Below the pieces are notes generated by a model. That model searched no databases. It worked only from the letters and a program-made list of their open reading frames with translations, and was not told the origin of the DNA. This document shows positions 16,079 to 25,054 of a DNA stretch of 38,988 bases, in pieces. A program made the position numbers and the translations under genes. Positions within the stretch are counted from its first letter, which is position 1. Each line of letters starts with the position of its first letter. Where the stretch lies: positions 1 to 38,988 of the forward strand of contig JADGRE010000026.1 in NCBI GenBank assembly GCA_017881185.1, given 5' to 3'. Source of the DNA: Pseudomonadota bacterium. Its GTDB lineage: Bacteria > Myxococcota_A > Polyangia > Polyangiales > JAFGIB01.

Positions 16079-17281
16079 TCACCCGGCGCAGACGCTCCGT
16101 ACGGCGTTCTCCAGCGTGCGAAGGTGGTGTTCCAGACTGAAATGCTCCAAGAAGTGGGCGCGCAACCTCAGCCCGGTGTCGCTGCCTACCAGGGCCATGA
16201 GCGCGGCCGACGCGAGCTCCGGTTCACGCGGGGGTGTGAGCCCGGGGTAGTCAGCTGGCAACATTTCCGGGATGGCGCGCCAGTGCGTCGCGACGATGGC
16301 CAGGCCGGCGGCCATGGCTTCGAGCACGACGACCGGAAAGCTCTCGGCCTCGTAGTACGTAGGAAAGAGCAAAATGTCGGCCTGTTCGAAGAGCGTGGTC
16401 TTCTGCTCGCCGGAGACGAAGCCGTGATAGCGGTACAGATCGTTCCACTCGGGCGCGCTCACTGCCGCGTCGAGCTCGGCGCGTTCGGTGGCGTCTCGGA
16501 ATCCGCCGGCGACGTGCAATTCGAAACGCAGGTCGCTGGCGTTGGTTGCCAGCTGTCGATTCGCAATGCCGACCGCTTCGATCGCATCGAAGAGCCCCTT
16601 CTCGCGCGTGCACAGCGCGATGAAGAGCACACGCACGCGTGTGGTGCCAGGCCCTTTGCGCTGTATCGCGCTCGTGTGGTTGCCGGCACGCGCCTGCCGA
16701 AGCGGGCCCAGGCGCGTGGAGAAGTCAGGCCAAGGATCAGGAATACCGTGCTGCACCACCGCCACGCGCTTCGGGGCCAGAAGATGCGCATCGTGCTCGC
16801 TCGAGGGCGCAAGCACGATGCTGAGGTCCGCATGACCGAGGGCATGTTGAGCCAGTAGGCGCAGCCACGCCGGTTGCTCGCGCAGCCACTGCCCGAGACC
16901 TGCCGCATGCCAGTGCAGTATCAGCCGAGCAAAGAACGGTCGCAGCAGCGTCAGCGTCACGATGTCGCGGACGACCGGCACAGTGCGCGGTGGAGCCGGC
17001 ACGAAGTACAGTGCGTTCACGCCATGCCGCAAGCGCAGCCACACGGCCTGACCGCAGTAGCCGAGCAGCGCGAGCGCCTTGTTGACTCGCAATCCACCGA
17101 TGTCTTCGGTATCGCGAGAGTAGCGTGCATCGACATGCCAGCACTCGATCGGGGCAGCCGACGCAGCCTCCGATGCGTTTGCGCAGCGCGCGCGTGCCGC
17201 GAAGCCCTGGAGCATGAGCTCGACCATGTAGCTCTGCCCGTGGTGCGGCGGAGGAACGTGGGCGAACACGAGCAGCTTCAC
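16079..17281 (-). CDS. Glycosyltransferase family 4 (GT-B fold)
   Basis: A 400-residue GT-B glycosyltransferase, probably cytoplasmic or membrane-associated. The N-terminal Rossmann domain begins Lys-Leu-Leu-Val-Phe-Ala-His, with a Pro-Pro-Pro-His-His-Gly loop. The C-terminal donor-binding domain shows the family EX7E element in Glu-Ser-Phe-Pro-Val-Val-Val-Leu-Glu-Ala-Met-Ala-Ala-Gly. It transfers a sugar from a nucleotide donor; donor and acceptor cannot be read. The GTG at 17281 is preferred over an upstream extension because AAGGAA precedes it by about 9 bases. No other polysaccharide genes adjoin, so it looks like a lone enzyme. Confidence 0.88.
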   Translation of the reverse strand: MKLLVFAHVPPPHHGQSYMVELMLQGFAARARCANASEAASAAPIECWHVDARYSRDTEDIGGLRVNKALALLGYCGQAVWLRLRHGVNALYFVPAPPRTVPVVRDIVTLTLLRPFFARLILHWHAAGLGQWLREQPAWLRLLAQHALGHADLSIVLAPSSEHDAHLLAPKRVAVVQHGIPDPWPDFSTRLGPLRQARAGNHTSAIQRKGPGTTRVRVLFIALCTREKGLFDAIEAVGIANRQLATNASDLRFELHVAGGFRDATERAELDAAVSAPEWNDLYRYHGFVSGEQKTTLFEQADILLFPTYYEAESFPVVVLEAMAAGLAIVATHWRAIPEMLPADYPGLTPPREPELASAALMALVGSDTGLRLRAHFLEHFSLEHHLRTLENAVRSVCAG

Positions 17282-17408
17282 AGCAGCGTTCCTTTGACAG
17301 CGACGGGGCACCGATCCGTTCGCCGGCTGCTGCGCCGGCAGTGCCTGGCTCCGCTCTGCGCATAGTCTCCTGGCACGCGAGGGGGTGCAAGGCCGCGGTC
17401 ACGGCGGC

Positions 17409-17437
17409 GCACATCGCGCGCAGCGCGCGCGATGTGC
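17409..17437. terminator. Strong perfect hairpin between two leftward genes
   Basis: GCACATCGCGCGC at 17409-17421 and its exact complement at 17425-17437 enclose an AGC loop: a 13-bp perfect stem. It begins 5 bases past the stop of the esterase gene (minus strand), so it is well placed to end that transcript. No T-run follows, so it would be a tract-less terminator or a transcript-end stabiliser. Confidence 0.55.
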
Positions 17438-17441
17438 CGGC

Positions 17442-20264
17442 TCAGCGTACGAACAAGCGCGGATCGTCCGGCCGCACGTCGACGTGGAAGTGGTCGCGGT
17501 GGCCGACGTTGTAGTTCGGCGTGAGCACGGAAGAGAAGCGATGCGTTTCGGCGAGATCGCAAGCGATCTCAAGCAGCGCACGCGCCTTCGTGTTGGTGGC
17601 TGCACTGGCCGGTGCGGCGCAGGTCTCGTGATCGTGGTCGATGACGAAGTCCGTCTTCACCACCAGCGGCCCGTCGGCGCCATCGAAGCGCGACATGTCG
17701 AGCGCGAGGCCCAGCGTATGGAAGCTCGGGTAGGGGTGATCTCGGTACGCGCTGAGCACGTACACCGTGTGAATGCCGTGCTTCTTCATCACGTGCGCGA
17801 CGTCGATCATGCGCGCCGCAAGCTCGCACGAGACCACGCCGCCGGGCCCTGCGTGCATGATCTGGAAGGTGACGCCCTCGATGGGCGCCGTCACGCGCAC
17901 CGGCACCGGCACGGGCGTGGTCAGTGCGCCGTCCCAGTGTCTGACGTGCACGCCCTGCGCTTGCAGGTCCGCGAGGCAGTCGGACTCGTCGCGCACCGAC
18001 CAGACCTGCGTGTCGTCGATGCGCCAGGTCGCGCCGGGGATCTTCGATCGGTAGTTGGTGAAGGTCTGCACGCGCCGCGCAATCTCGCGCGCGGCCTTGC
18101 CCGCTGGCGAGTCGGCCGATGCAGCAAAGTGTTGCGGTGGCGGAGGCAATCCGGGCGCCGGCGCGACCGGGAGCTTGGAGTGCGACACGTCGTGCTCGGC
18201 GCTCTCGGGGTCGTTGCCGTCGTTGGGCGCTGCGGGTTGTCGTGCGTCGTGGTGCTTGCTGGCGGTCGCGTGAGCAGGATTGCCCGCGCGCGGTGCGGGC
18301 ATGCGCACGTGGCTGCCATCGAGCTGCCAGTGGTTGTCGAAGTAGCCGATGGCGAGCGGTGGCTGCGCATCCGAGAAGAGCAGCCGCTGACGCTGCGCGG
18401 TGGTACGCGCGTCGTAGACGGCATAGTCGGGCAAGAAGTCCGGCAGGTTGTTGCCGTCGTCGACGGCATCCGCCGTGGGTGCGCTCTGCACGATGACGTA
18501 GCGCCCCGGCGCCAGTGGGTTCGGATACACGAAGCGCACGCCCACCCCTGCGCCGGCGAACAGGTGATCGCCCACGCGCACGCCTGCGGCCGTGGCACGG
18601 ATCGGCAAGCGCGCCTCGATCTTCGACAACACTGCGTTGCTGCCAGGCGTGGCGTAGAGCACGACGTGGTTGTCGCGCAGCTGCTGGTCGGTGAGCTCCG
18701 TGTCGGCCACCACTTTCTGATCCACGCGCCACAGCCACAGTGGCCAGCCCCTGGCGCCGTGCTCGGCCGCCTTGCGCAGCGTGGCCGTGTCGGCTGCGTT
18801 CTGAGTGCCGTACACGTGCACGACCGAGTCGAAGTACGCGTCAGTCAGCGGCCCCGCGCTGCCGGCTTGCTTCACCGGGTGCTCCGCGCTGCCGGCGCTA
18901 GGCGTACCCAGCTGCCAGCGACCGGTTGCGTTGCGGGCGAGCGCCAGGTTGGCACCGAGCGCGCTGCGTGCGCCGTCGAAGACCACCTGTCCATCCACTT
19001 CGAGCGCGAGGTGGGTCGCCGTGCCCAGCGGTGCGTCGCTCAACGTGAGCAAGAGGCCCGCCGTGTTCGTGGTCTCGACCCGCAGGCGTTCGCGATCCAC
19101 CAGGGCGCGCACACGCGCCAAGCTCGGCAAGCGCTCGATGCGCGTCACCGTCACCCAGTGCTGGCGATTGGCGCGGTAGTCACCCGTCACCACCCGCACT
19201 TCCTTCGGATGCGGGTTGCGTACGATCGTCTCGAGCTTCTTGTAGATCGACCCGTACTGGTGCACGAGGTACAGCAAGTCGTGCCCGGCGTCATACCACT
19301 GCTCGTGGAAGGGCACGCCGAGCTGAGCGATTTGCTTGGTGAACGCTTGCACATATGCTGGCCGCATCGGGCCCGGGTCGAGCCGGCCGTGGAAGTAGCG
19401 GAAGTCCGTGTTGATGGCGTTCTCGGCGAGTGACATGCCGGACAGCGGCGCGAGCTCGTCCGTTTGCATCGTGTCGGTGCGGCCGCCGGCGTACTGCAGC
19501 CAGCTCGGCGCGCCCGAGATCGCGAGCACCGCGCTGAAGCGCCAGGCGTGTCGTAACCCAATGTTGTAGGCACCAACGCCGCCGTTCGAGAGCCCGCACA
19601 GCACGACGCGGTTGTCATCGACGTGGTAGTTGTGCTGCACGTCGTCGAGCACGTCGAGCAGGTCTTGCTCGCCCATCCAGCGCCACATCACCTGACCGAA
19701 GCCATCCGGCGCGACCACTATCCATTCTGGTGGCCAGCGCGGCGTAAACTCGTCCCAGAGGTGCGCGTCGTACTGCTTCCAGTTCATGTTGTTGCCGAGC
19801 ACCACGCCCAGGAACAAGTTGCCGTTGGCGGAGCCGCCGTGCATCACCAGCATGAGCGGATACGCGCGCGCAGGGTCGTAGTCCTTCGGCACGTACACGG
19901 CGTAGCCTTGGCGTACGCTGGACACGCGCGACATGTAGCCGCGCATCACAATCTGCCCGCGTTGCGCGACGACCGGGTCGCTGCCCTTCGCCGCCAAGTC
20001 GAGCCACTTGCTTGCCCGCGCTCGCCACGCCACCGCCTGCTCCGGATAGCCGCGCTCGATGCGGTCCGCCACATCGAGCTGGTACGCGATGCTCTCGAAA
20101 GCGCTCTGCGGCAGCCGCCCCGCTTGCTCCGCGTTCAACTTCGCGAGCCTCGCGCGCAGCTCCGGTGCGCTGCTCTGCGCCTGCGCCGGAGCGAAGCTGA
20201 GCGCCGCACACAGGGCCGCGAGCCAAAATGCGAAGGTGGCGTGGCGCGGGTGCCGTTGGGTCAT
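17442..20264 (-). CDS. Secreted esterase-like hydrolase fused to an extensin-like/M15-type C-terminal domain
   Basis: A 940-residue exported protein. The signal peptide ends near Ala-Gln-Ala at 27-29. A hydrolase core follows: oxyanion loop Met-His-Gly-Gly at 141-144, nucleophile Gly-Leu-Ser-Asn-Gly-Gly with Ser226, and a candidate His in Ala-Gly-His-Asp-Leu. This is like feruloyl-esterase or PHB-depolymerase-type alpha/beta hydrolases. A long middle region and a Pro/His-rich linker lead to an extensin-like C-terminal domain at about 759-940. It carries [10 protein letters not shown] (His849, Asp856) and His-x-Asp-His-Phe-His (His922, 925, 927), the zinc-ligand pattern of the VanY/M15-like fold. 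The start at 20264 is chosen for the signal peptide. Substrates are unknown; the pairing suggests cell-wall or polymer breakdown. Confidence 0.8.
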   Translation of the reverse strand: MTQRHPRHATFAFWLAALCAALSFAPAQAQSSAPELRARLAKLNAEQAGRLPQSAFESIAYQLDVADRIERGYPEQAVAWRARASKWLDLAAKGSDPVVAQRGQIVMRGYMSRVSSVRQGYAVYVPKDYDPARAYPLMLVMHGGSANGNLFLGVVLGNNMNWKQYDAHLWDEFTPRWPPEWIVVAPDGFGQVMWRWMGEQDLLDVLDDVQHNYHVDDNRVVLCGLSNGGVGAYNIGLRHAWRFSAVLAISGAPSWLQYAGGRTDTMQTDELAPLSGMSLAENAINTDFRYFHGRLDPGPMRPAYVQAFTKQIAQLGVPFHEQWYDAGHDLLYLVHQYGSIYKKLETIVRNPHPKEVRVVTGDYRANRQHWVTVTRIERLPSLARVRALVDRERLRVETTNTAGLLLTLSDAPLGTATHLALEVDGQVVFDGARSALGANLALARNATGRWQLGTPSAGSAEHPVKQAGSAGPLTDAYFDSVVHVYGTQNAADTATLRKAAEHGARGWPLWLWRVDQKVVADTELTDQQLRDNHVVLYATPGSNAVLSKIEARLPIRATAAGVRVGDHLFAGAGVGVRFVYPNPLAPGRYVIVQSAPTADAVDDGNNLPDFLPDYAVYDARTTAQRQRLLFSDAQPPLAIGYFDNHWQLDGSHVRMPAPRAGNPAHATASKHHDARQPAAPNDGNDPESAEHDVSHSKLPVAPAPGLPPPPQHFAASADSPAGKAAREIARRVQTFTNYRSKIPGATWRIDDTQVWSVRDESDCLADLQAQGVHVRHWDGALTTPVPVPVRVTAPIEGVTFQIMHAGPGGVVSCELAARMIDVAHVMKKHGIHTVYVLSAYRDHPYPSFHTLGLALDMSRFDGADGPLVVKTDFVIDHDHETCAAPASAATNTKARALLEIACDLAETHRFSSVLTPNYNVGHRDHFHVDVRPDDPRLFVR

Positions 20265-20420
20265 GTTGGGGTCGGGTGGATCTGTAGCGCGCCGCTCGTG
20301 CCTTTCCAATCGTGGCGAGCTTTGGCAGTTGCCGCCCTGGGTGTGCTCGTGGCGGGTTTTGTGGCACACTGCCGACCCCGCAGGCCGCACCGCGCGCCGT
20401 GGGCAGGAGAGACAGTCGTC

Positions 20421-21815
20421 ATGGCTACGCGCATTGAGACCGATTCCATGGGCCCGATCGAGGTCCCGAGCGATCGTTACTACGGCGCTCAGACGGCCCG
20501 CTCGATGATCCACTTCAAGATCGGCACCGAGCGCATGCCGCGCGAGATCGTCAAAGCGTTCGGCATTCTCAAGCAGGGTGCCGCGCTGGCCAACCGCGAG
20601 CTCGGCCTGCTCGACGACAAGACCTGCTCACTCATCTGTCAGGCGGCGACCGAGGTCATCGACGGCAAGCTCGATGATCACTTCCCGCTCGTGGTGTGGC
20701 AGACGGGCTCGGGCACGCAGTCGAACATGAACGTCAACGAGGTCATCAGCAACCGCGCGATCGAGCTCGCCGGCGGGCAGATGGGCGGCAAGAAGCCCGT
20801 GCATCCGAACGACGACGTCAACAAGTCGCAGTCGAGCAACGACACCTTCCCCACGGCCATGCACATCGCAGCCGTGATGCGCGTGGAGTCGTACTTGCTG
20901 CCGCGCATCAAGCACCTGCGCGACACGCTCGCCAAGAAGAGCGACGCGTACATGGGCATCGTGAAGATCGGTCGCACTCATTTGCAGGACGCGACGCCCA
21001 TCACGCTCGGGCAGGAGATCAGTGGCTGGGTCGCGCAGCTCGACAACGCCACCAAGACCATCGTCGCGAGCTTGCCGCAGCTGCGCGAGATCGCGCTCGG
21101 CGGCACCGCGGTGGGCACGGGGCTCAACACGCACCCGCGCTACGCCGAGCTGTCGGCCGCGAAGATCAGCGAGCTCGCCGGCCATCACTTCGTGTCGGCA
21201 CCCAACAAGTTCGCCGCGCTGGCGTCGCACGACGCGTTCGTGGCTACCAGCGGCGCGCTCAAGCAGTTGGCGGCGGCGTGCATGAAGATCGCCAACGACG
21301 TGCGTTGGCTCGCTTCCGGTCCGCGCTGTGGCATCGGCGAGATCATCATTCCGGAGAACGAGCCCGGATCGTCGATCATGCCGGGCAAGGTGAACCCGAC
21401 GCAGTGTGAAGCCATGACCATGGTGTGCTGCCAGGTGTTCGGCAACGACGCCACCATCGGCTTCGCCGGCAGTCAGGGCAACTTCGAGCTCAACGTGTAC
21501 AAGCCCGTCATGGCGTACAACCTCTTGCAGTCCATCCAGCTCTTGGCGGATGCGTGCGAGAGCTTCGAAGAGCACTGCGCCGCCGGCATCGAGCCGCATC
21601 GCGAGAATATCGAGAAGAACCTGCGCAACTCGCTCATGCTCGTCACCGCGCTGAATCCGAAGATCGGCTACGACAACGCCGCCAAGGTCGCGAAGCATGC
21701 GCACAAGACCGGCGGTACGTTGCGCGCGGCTGCCATCGAGCTCGGCCTGCTCAAGGGCGAAGAGTTCGATGTCGCAGTGCGGCCTGAAGACATGGTGGGG
21801 CCTCTGAAGCTTTAG
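20421..21815 (+). CDS. fumC: Fumarate hydratase class II
   Basis: Interconverts fumarate and L-malate in the citric acid cycle, iron-free. The 464 residues match the family. Landmarks: the start ([11 protein letters not shown]), the [10 protein letters not shown] substrate loop, the [10 protein letters not shown] segment and the signature [12 protein letters not shown]. The ATG at 20421 has a GGAGA site upstream. The frame is open far further upstream, but that part is antisense to the esterase gene. It is divergent from the esterase and probably has its own promoter. Confidence 0.97.
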   Translation: MATRIETDSMGPIEVPSDRYYGAQTARSMIHFKIGTERMPREIVKAFGILKQGAALANRELGLLDDKTCSLICQAATEVIDGKLDDHFPLVVWQTGSGTQSNMNVNEVISNRAIELAGGQMGGKKPVHPNDDVNKSQSSNDTFPTAMHIAAVMRVESYLLPRIKHLRDTLAKKSDAYMGIVKIGRTHLQDATPITLGQEISGWVAQLDNATKTIVASLPQLREIALGGTAVGTGLNTHPRYAELSAAKISELAGHHFVSAPNKFAALASHDAFVATSGALKQLAAACMKIANDVRWLASGPRCGIGEIIIPENEPGSSIMPGKVNPTQCEAMTMVCCQVFGNDATIGFAGSQGNFELNVYKPVMAYNLLQSIQLLADACESFEEHCAAGIEPHRENIEKNLRNSLMLVTALNPKIGYDNAAKVAKHAHKTGGTLRAAAIELGLLKGEEFDVAVRPEDMVGPLKL

Positions 21816-21852
21816 TTCGCGACAACCGCGACCGCATTAGGAGTGGGGTGAC

Positions 21853-22983
21853 ATGGCGATCGAGATTCGACAGCATGCGCCGGGCAGAGACCTCGGCGAC
21901 TTCATCAAGGTTCCGTACCTGATCTTCAAGAACGATCCGAGCTGGATCGCCCCGCTCGACTTCATGGTCAAGGAGCAGCTATCGCCGAGCAAGAACGCGT
22001 TCTTCGAGCACGCTGAGGTCGCGCTGTTCACGGCCTGGAAGAATGGCGAGCTCGTCGGCCGCATCTCGGCGCAGGTGGATCAAGAGCACCTCAAGAGGTG
22101 GAAAGACGACGTCGGCTTCTTCGGGTTCTTCGACACCATCGACGATGCGGAAGTCGGTAAGGCGCTGATGGCGGCGGCCGAAGGCTGGCTCAAGCAGCGC
22201 GGCGTCAAGACCATGCGTGGGCCGATGTCGCTGTCGGTGAACGAAGAGCTCGGCACCTTGGTCGAGGGCTTCGACACGCCGGCCATGGTGATGATGAGTC
22301 ACCACAAGCCGTATCAAGGTGCGATCGTCGAGGCCTGTGGTCTCACGAAGGTGAAAGACCTGTTCTGTTGGCGCTACGACGTGGGCGAGCTGCCGCCGCG
22401 CGCGCTCAAGGCCTACGGCGAGATCAAGGCCATGCCGGAAGTGAAGCTGCGCACCATCAGCCTCAAGAACATCGAGCAAGAGCTGAAGCTCGTGCTGGAA
22501 ATTCAAGACGACGCTTGGCGCGACAACTGGGGCCACGTCTCGCTGACGGAGACCGAAGCAAAGAAAGCGGTCGAAGCGCTCAAGCTAGTCGTGATGCAAG
22601 ATCTCGCGATTCTTGCAGAGATCGACGGCAAGCCCGCCGGCATGTGCATCGCGCTGCCGAACTTGAACGAGGCTGCGCGCGATCTCCATGGCAAGCTCTT
22701 GCCACTCGGCTGGGCGAAGCTCTTGTACCGCTTGAAGGTGAAGAACCCGTCCACTGCGCGCTTGTGCCTGCTCGGCATCAAGAGGGAGTTCCGCAGCGTC
22801 AAACGCTACGGAGCGCTCTCGCTCGCCATGGTCGCCGAGATTCAGCAGCGCGGCCGTGCCATGGGTGTGAACTGGGGCGAGCTGTCGTGGACGCTCGAAG
22901 ACAACGCTCCGGTCAACCTGCTGATCCGCTCGATGAAGGGCAAGCTGTACAAGAAGTACCGCGTCTACGAACGCGCGCTATGA
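21853..22983 (+). CDS. GNAT-fold (acyl-CoA N-acyltransferase-like) protein of unknown substrate
   Basis: A 376-residue soluble protein of the type often annotated as hypothetical or N-acetyltransferase. The N-terminal half resembles an acyltransferase fold: Ala-Leu-Phe-Thr-Ala-Trp-Lys-Asn-Gly-Glu-Leu-Val-Gly-Arg-Ile is a typical GNAT strand pair, followed by Gly-Phe-Phe-Gly-Phe-Phe-Asp. The C-terminal half repeats the pattern (Leu-Ala-Glu-Ile-Asp-Gly-Lys-Pro-Ala-Gly), suggesting a tandem GNAT arrangement. It is 37 bases downstream of fumC on the same strand. Its last six bases overlap the tail of the convergent kinase gene. The substrate is unknown. Confidence 0.75.
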   Translation: MAIEIRQHAPGRDLGDFIKVPYLIFKNDPSWIAPLDFMVKEQLSPSKNAFFEHAEVALFTAWKNGELVGRISAQVDQEHLKRWKDDVGFFGFFDTIDDAEVGKALMAAAEGWLKQRGVKTMRGPMSLSVNEELGTLVEGFDTPAMVMMSHHKPYQGAIVEACGLTKVKDLFCWRYDVGELPPRALKAYGEIKAMPEVKLRTISLKNIEQELKLVLEIQDDAWRDNWGHVSLTETEAKKAVEALKLVVMQDLAILAEIDGKPAGMCIALPNLNEAARDLHGKLLPLGWAKLLYRLKVKNPSTARLCLLGIKREFRSVKRYGALSLAMVAEIQQRGRAMGVNWGELSWTLEDNAPVNLLIRSMKGKLYKKYRVYERAL

Positions 22984-24894
22984 ATCGTGTGAAGTGACCA
23001 TGCCTTCGATGAGCGCGCGCAGCGTCTCGAGATCGAAGGGCTTCTCGATGCGTGGGCTGCGGATCTCGGCGAGAAAGCGGGCGGCGCGCTGGGTGAAGGC
23101 GCCGCCCGTCATGAACACGAAGCGCTCGGCGAGCTTCGGGTGGCGCTCGAGTGCGTACGCGTGCAGATCCATGCCCGACTCCACGGGCATCACCAGGTCG
23201 CACAGCACCACGTCGTAGTCGACATGGCCGTCGAGCGCGGCGCGTGCGGCTTGGCTGGTGGTGGCGATATCGACGTCATGCTCGTCGCGCAGCGCAAAGT
23301 GCAACGACTCTGCGACCGCGCGCTCATCATCGACGACGAGCACCTTGCCGCGTCGCCGACCGGTCCCCGTTTCTTGTGCTGGTTCGGCGTGCACGCGCAG
23401 CATCACGCTCACCGTCGTGCCTTTGCCGTCGTCGCTCTGCACGCTGATGCTGCCGCCCAGGTCGTCGACGATGCGGCGTGCGATGGGAAGTCCCAGGCCC
23501 GAACCGACCCCCAGTGGCTTGGTCGTGAAGAACGGCTCGAAGGCGCGCTGTAGCGTGTCGCCCGACATGCCGCAGCCATTGTCGGTGACCTCGACGGTTA
23601 CGAAGCCCACCGGCCCGTCGTTGATGGAGATGCGGATCAGATTGCGTTCCTGATCGGCGTCGGTCAGGGCGTGTGCGGCGTTGACGAGCAGGTTAAAGAA
23701 CAGCTGCTCGAGGCGCGTGGCGTTGCCGGTCACGCACGGTACCTGCTTGAAGCTGGTCTCCACACGCGCCCGCTGGCGTATCTCGTGACGGGCCATATGG
23801 AGCGCGGCGTCGATGACCTGATCGAGCTCGATGGGCCCGCGGATGTTCTCGTCCTTGCGCGTCAGCGCTTGCAGGTCGCGCACGATCGCTCGCACACGCT
23901 CGGCGCCCTGGCGGGTATCGACGAGCCTGCGTTGCATGGATTCGGCGCGCTCCGGCTCGATCTGCAGCTCGCGTAGCTCGCGCGCGAGGAATTCCAGGTT
24001 GAGCAGCACGTACGCCAACGGGTTGTTGATCTCGTGCGCGACGCCAGCCGCGACCATGCTGATTGCGGCGAGCTTGTCCGCCTCGATCAGCCTCGTGAGC
24101 ATCTTGTTGCGGTCGGAGACGTCGCGGGCGAACGACAGGATCGCGGGCTGCCCCTCAAACTCGATCGGCATCGCCGAGATCTCCACCCAGAACTCCCGCC
24201 CGCCGGGGTTCTTGCCGCGGTACTGCCGCGGCGCGCCCGGGCGCTCGCCGTGCTTCTGCATACGATTGATGCGCTGATCGGCGATCCCGACCTCATCCTC
24301 GACCATGCGCTCGGTCAGGTCGATCCCAACCGCGTCTTGCGGGCTGTCGACGTCGAGCAGGCGGGCACCCGCGCGGTTGGCGAACACGATCTTGGGCCAG
24401 CGCAGGATGAAGATGCCATCGGGTGCGCCGCTGATAGCCTGCTTGAACAGCTCTTGCGAGCGAGCAAGCGCGGTTTGCGCTTGGTCCCGCGCCGTGGTGT
24501 CCACGATGAAGGCCACGGCGCCCTGCTCGCCATCGAACACGACGCGCCCGACTGAGATCTCCACTTGCACGCGCTGTCCGGTCTTGTGCAGTAGCGTCGT
24601 CCGGAAGCCGACTGGCATCTCGCTGCCCGTGGTCCGCGCGCGAGCAAGGGTCTGAACTTGCGCGAGCGATTCGGGAGCGACGTACGACCACACTCCGTGC
24701 GCCGCGATCTCGGCCCGCGACCAGCCGAGCAGACGCTCCACGGCGTCGTTCATGTACACGAGCTGGATCTCCAGATCGGCCCCCACGCGCGTAACCACCA
24801 CGCAGACGTTGGCCTGGCTTGCGGCCTCCGTGATCGCATGGAAGAGCACTTCCGCGCGGGTCTGCTCGCTCGAGGGTCGGTCGTCGGTGGCCAC
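22978..24894 (-). CDS. PAS/PAS histidine kinase with C-terminal receiver domain
   Basis: A 638-residue hybrid kinase with no membrane helix, so probably cytoplasmic. PAS domains lie near 20-140 and 150-265. The dimerisation domain holds the phosphorylated His287 in Val-Ala-His-Glu-Ile-Asn-Asn-Pro-Leu. The ATPase domain has the N-box (Phe-Asn-Leu-Leu-Val-Asn-Ala-Ala), Asp-Asn-Gly-Cys-Gly-Met, and Gly-Ser-Gly-Leu-Gly-Leu-Pro. A receiver domain follows with Val-Val-Asp-Asp-Glu and the acceptor Asp566. No output domain or separate regulator is adjacent, so the partner is elsewhere. The start is GTG at 24894. The 3' ends of this gene and the GNAT gene overlap by six bases. Confidence 0.93.
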   Translation of the reverse strand: MATDDRPSSEQTRAEVLFHAITEAASQANVCVVVTRVGADLEIQLVYMNDAVERLLGWSRAEIAAHGVWSYVAPESLAQVQTLARARTTGSEMPVGFRTTLLHKTGQRVQVEISVGRVVFDGEQGAVAFIVDTTARDQAQTALARSQELFKQAISGAPDGIFILRWPKIVFANRAGARLLDVDSPQDAVGIDLTERMVEDEVGIADQRINRMQKHGERPGAPRQYRGKNPGGREFWVEISAMPIEFEGQPAILSFARDVSDRNKMLTRLIEADKLAAISMVAAGVAHEINNPLAYVLLNLEFLARELRELQIEPERAESMQRRLVDTRQGAERVRAIVRDLQALTRKDENIRGPIELDQVIDAALHMARHEIRQRARVETSFKQVPCVTGNATRLEQLFFNLLVNAAHALTDADQERNLIRISINDGPVGFVTVEVTDNGCGMSGDTLQRAFEPFFTTKPLGVGSGLGLPIARRIVDDLGGSISVQSDDGKGTTVSVMLRVHAEPAQETGTGRRRGKVLVVDDERAVAESLHFALRDEHDVDIATTSQAARAALDGHVDYDVVLCDLVMPVESGMDLHAYALERHPKLAERFVFMTGGAFTQRAARFLAEIRSPRIEKPFDLETLRALIEGMVTSHDS

Positions 24895-25054
24895 GGCTGT
24901 GCGCAGTGTATCGCGGGAGGTCGGCTGTCCAGAGCTTCGTAATTGAGGCTGCGCAGGTGTTCACTGTGCTGCCGAGCTTGTGCTTGGTGTGCCTGCTCAC
25001 CGGTCGCTCACGGGCGGCATGCGTGCCTTCCGCCGCCAATAGCGGCAGAGCGAG

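Noticed and set aside
17385-19433. 682-codon open frame on the plus strand opposite the esterase gene
   Set aside because: High GC suppresses stop codons in this frame. The translation is Arg/His/Val-rich without motifs, while the minus strand encodes a signal peptide and two domains.
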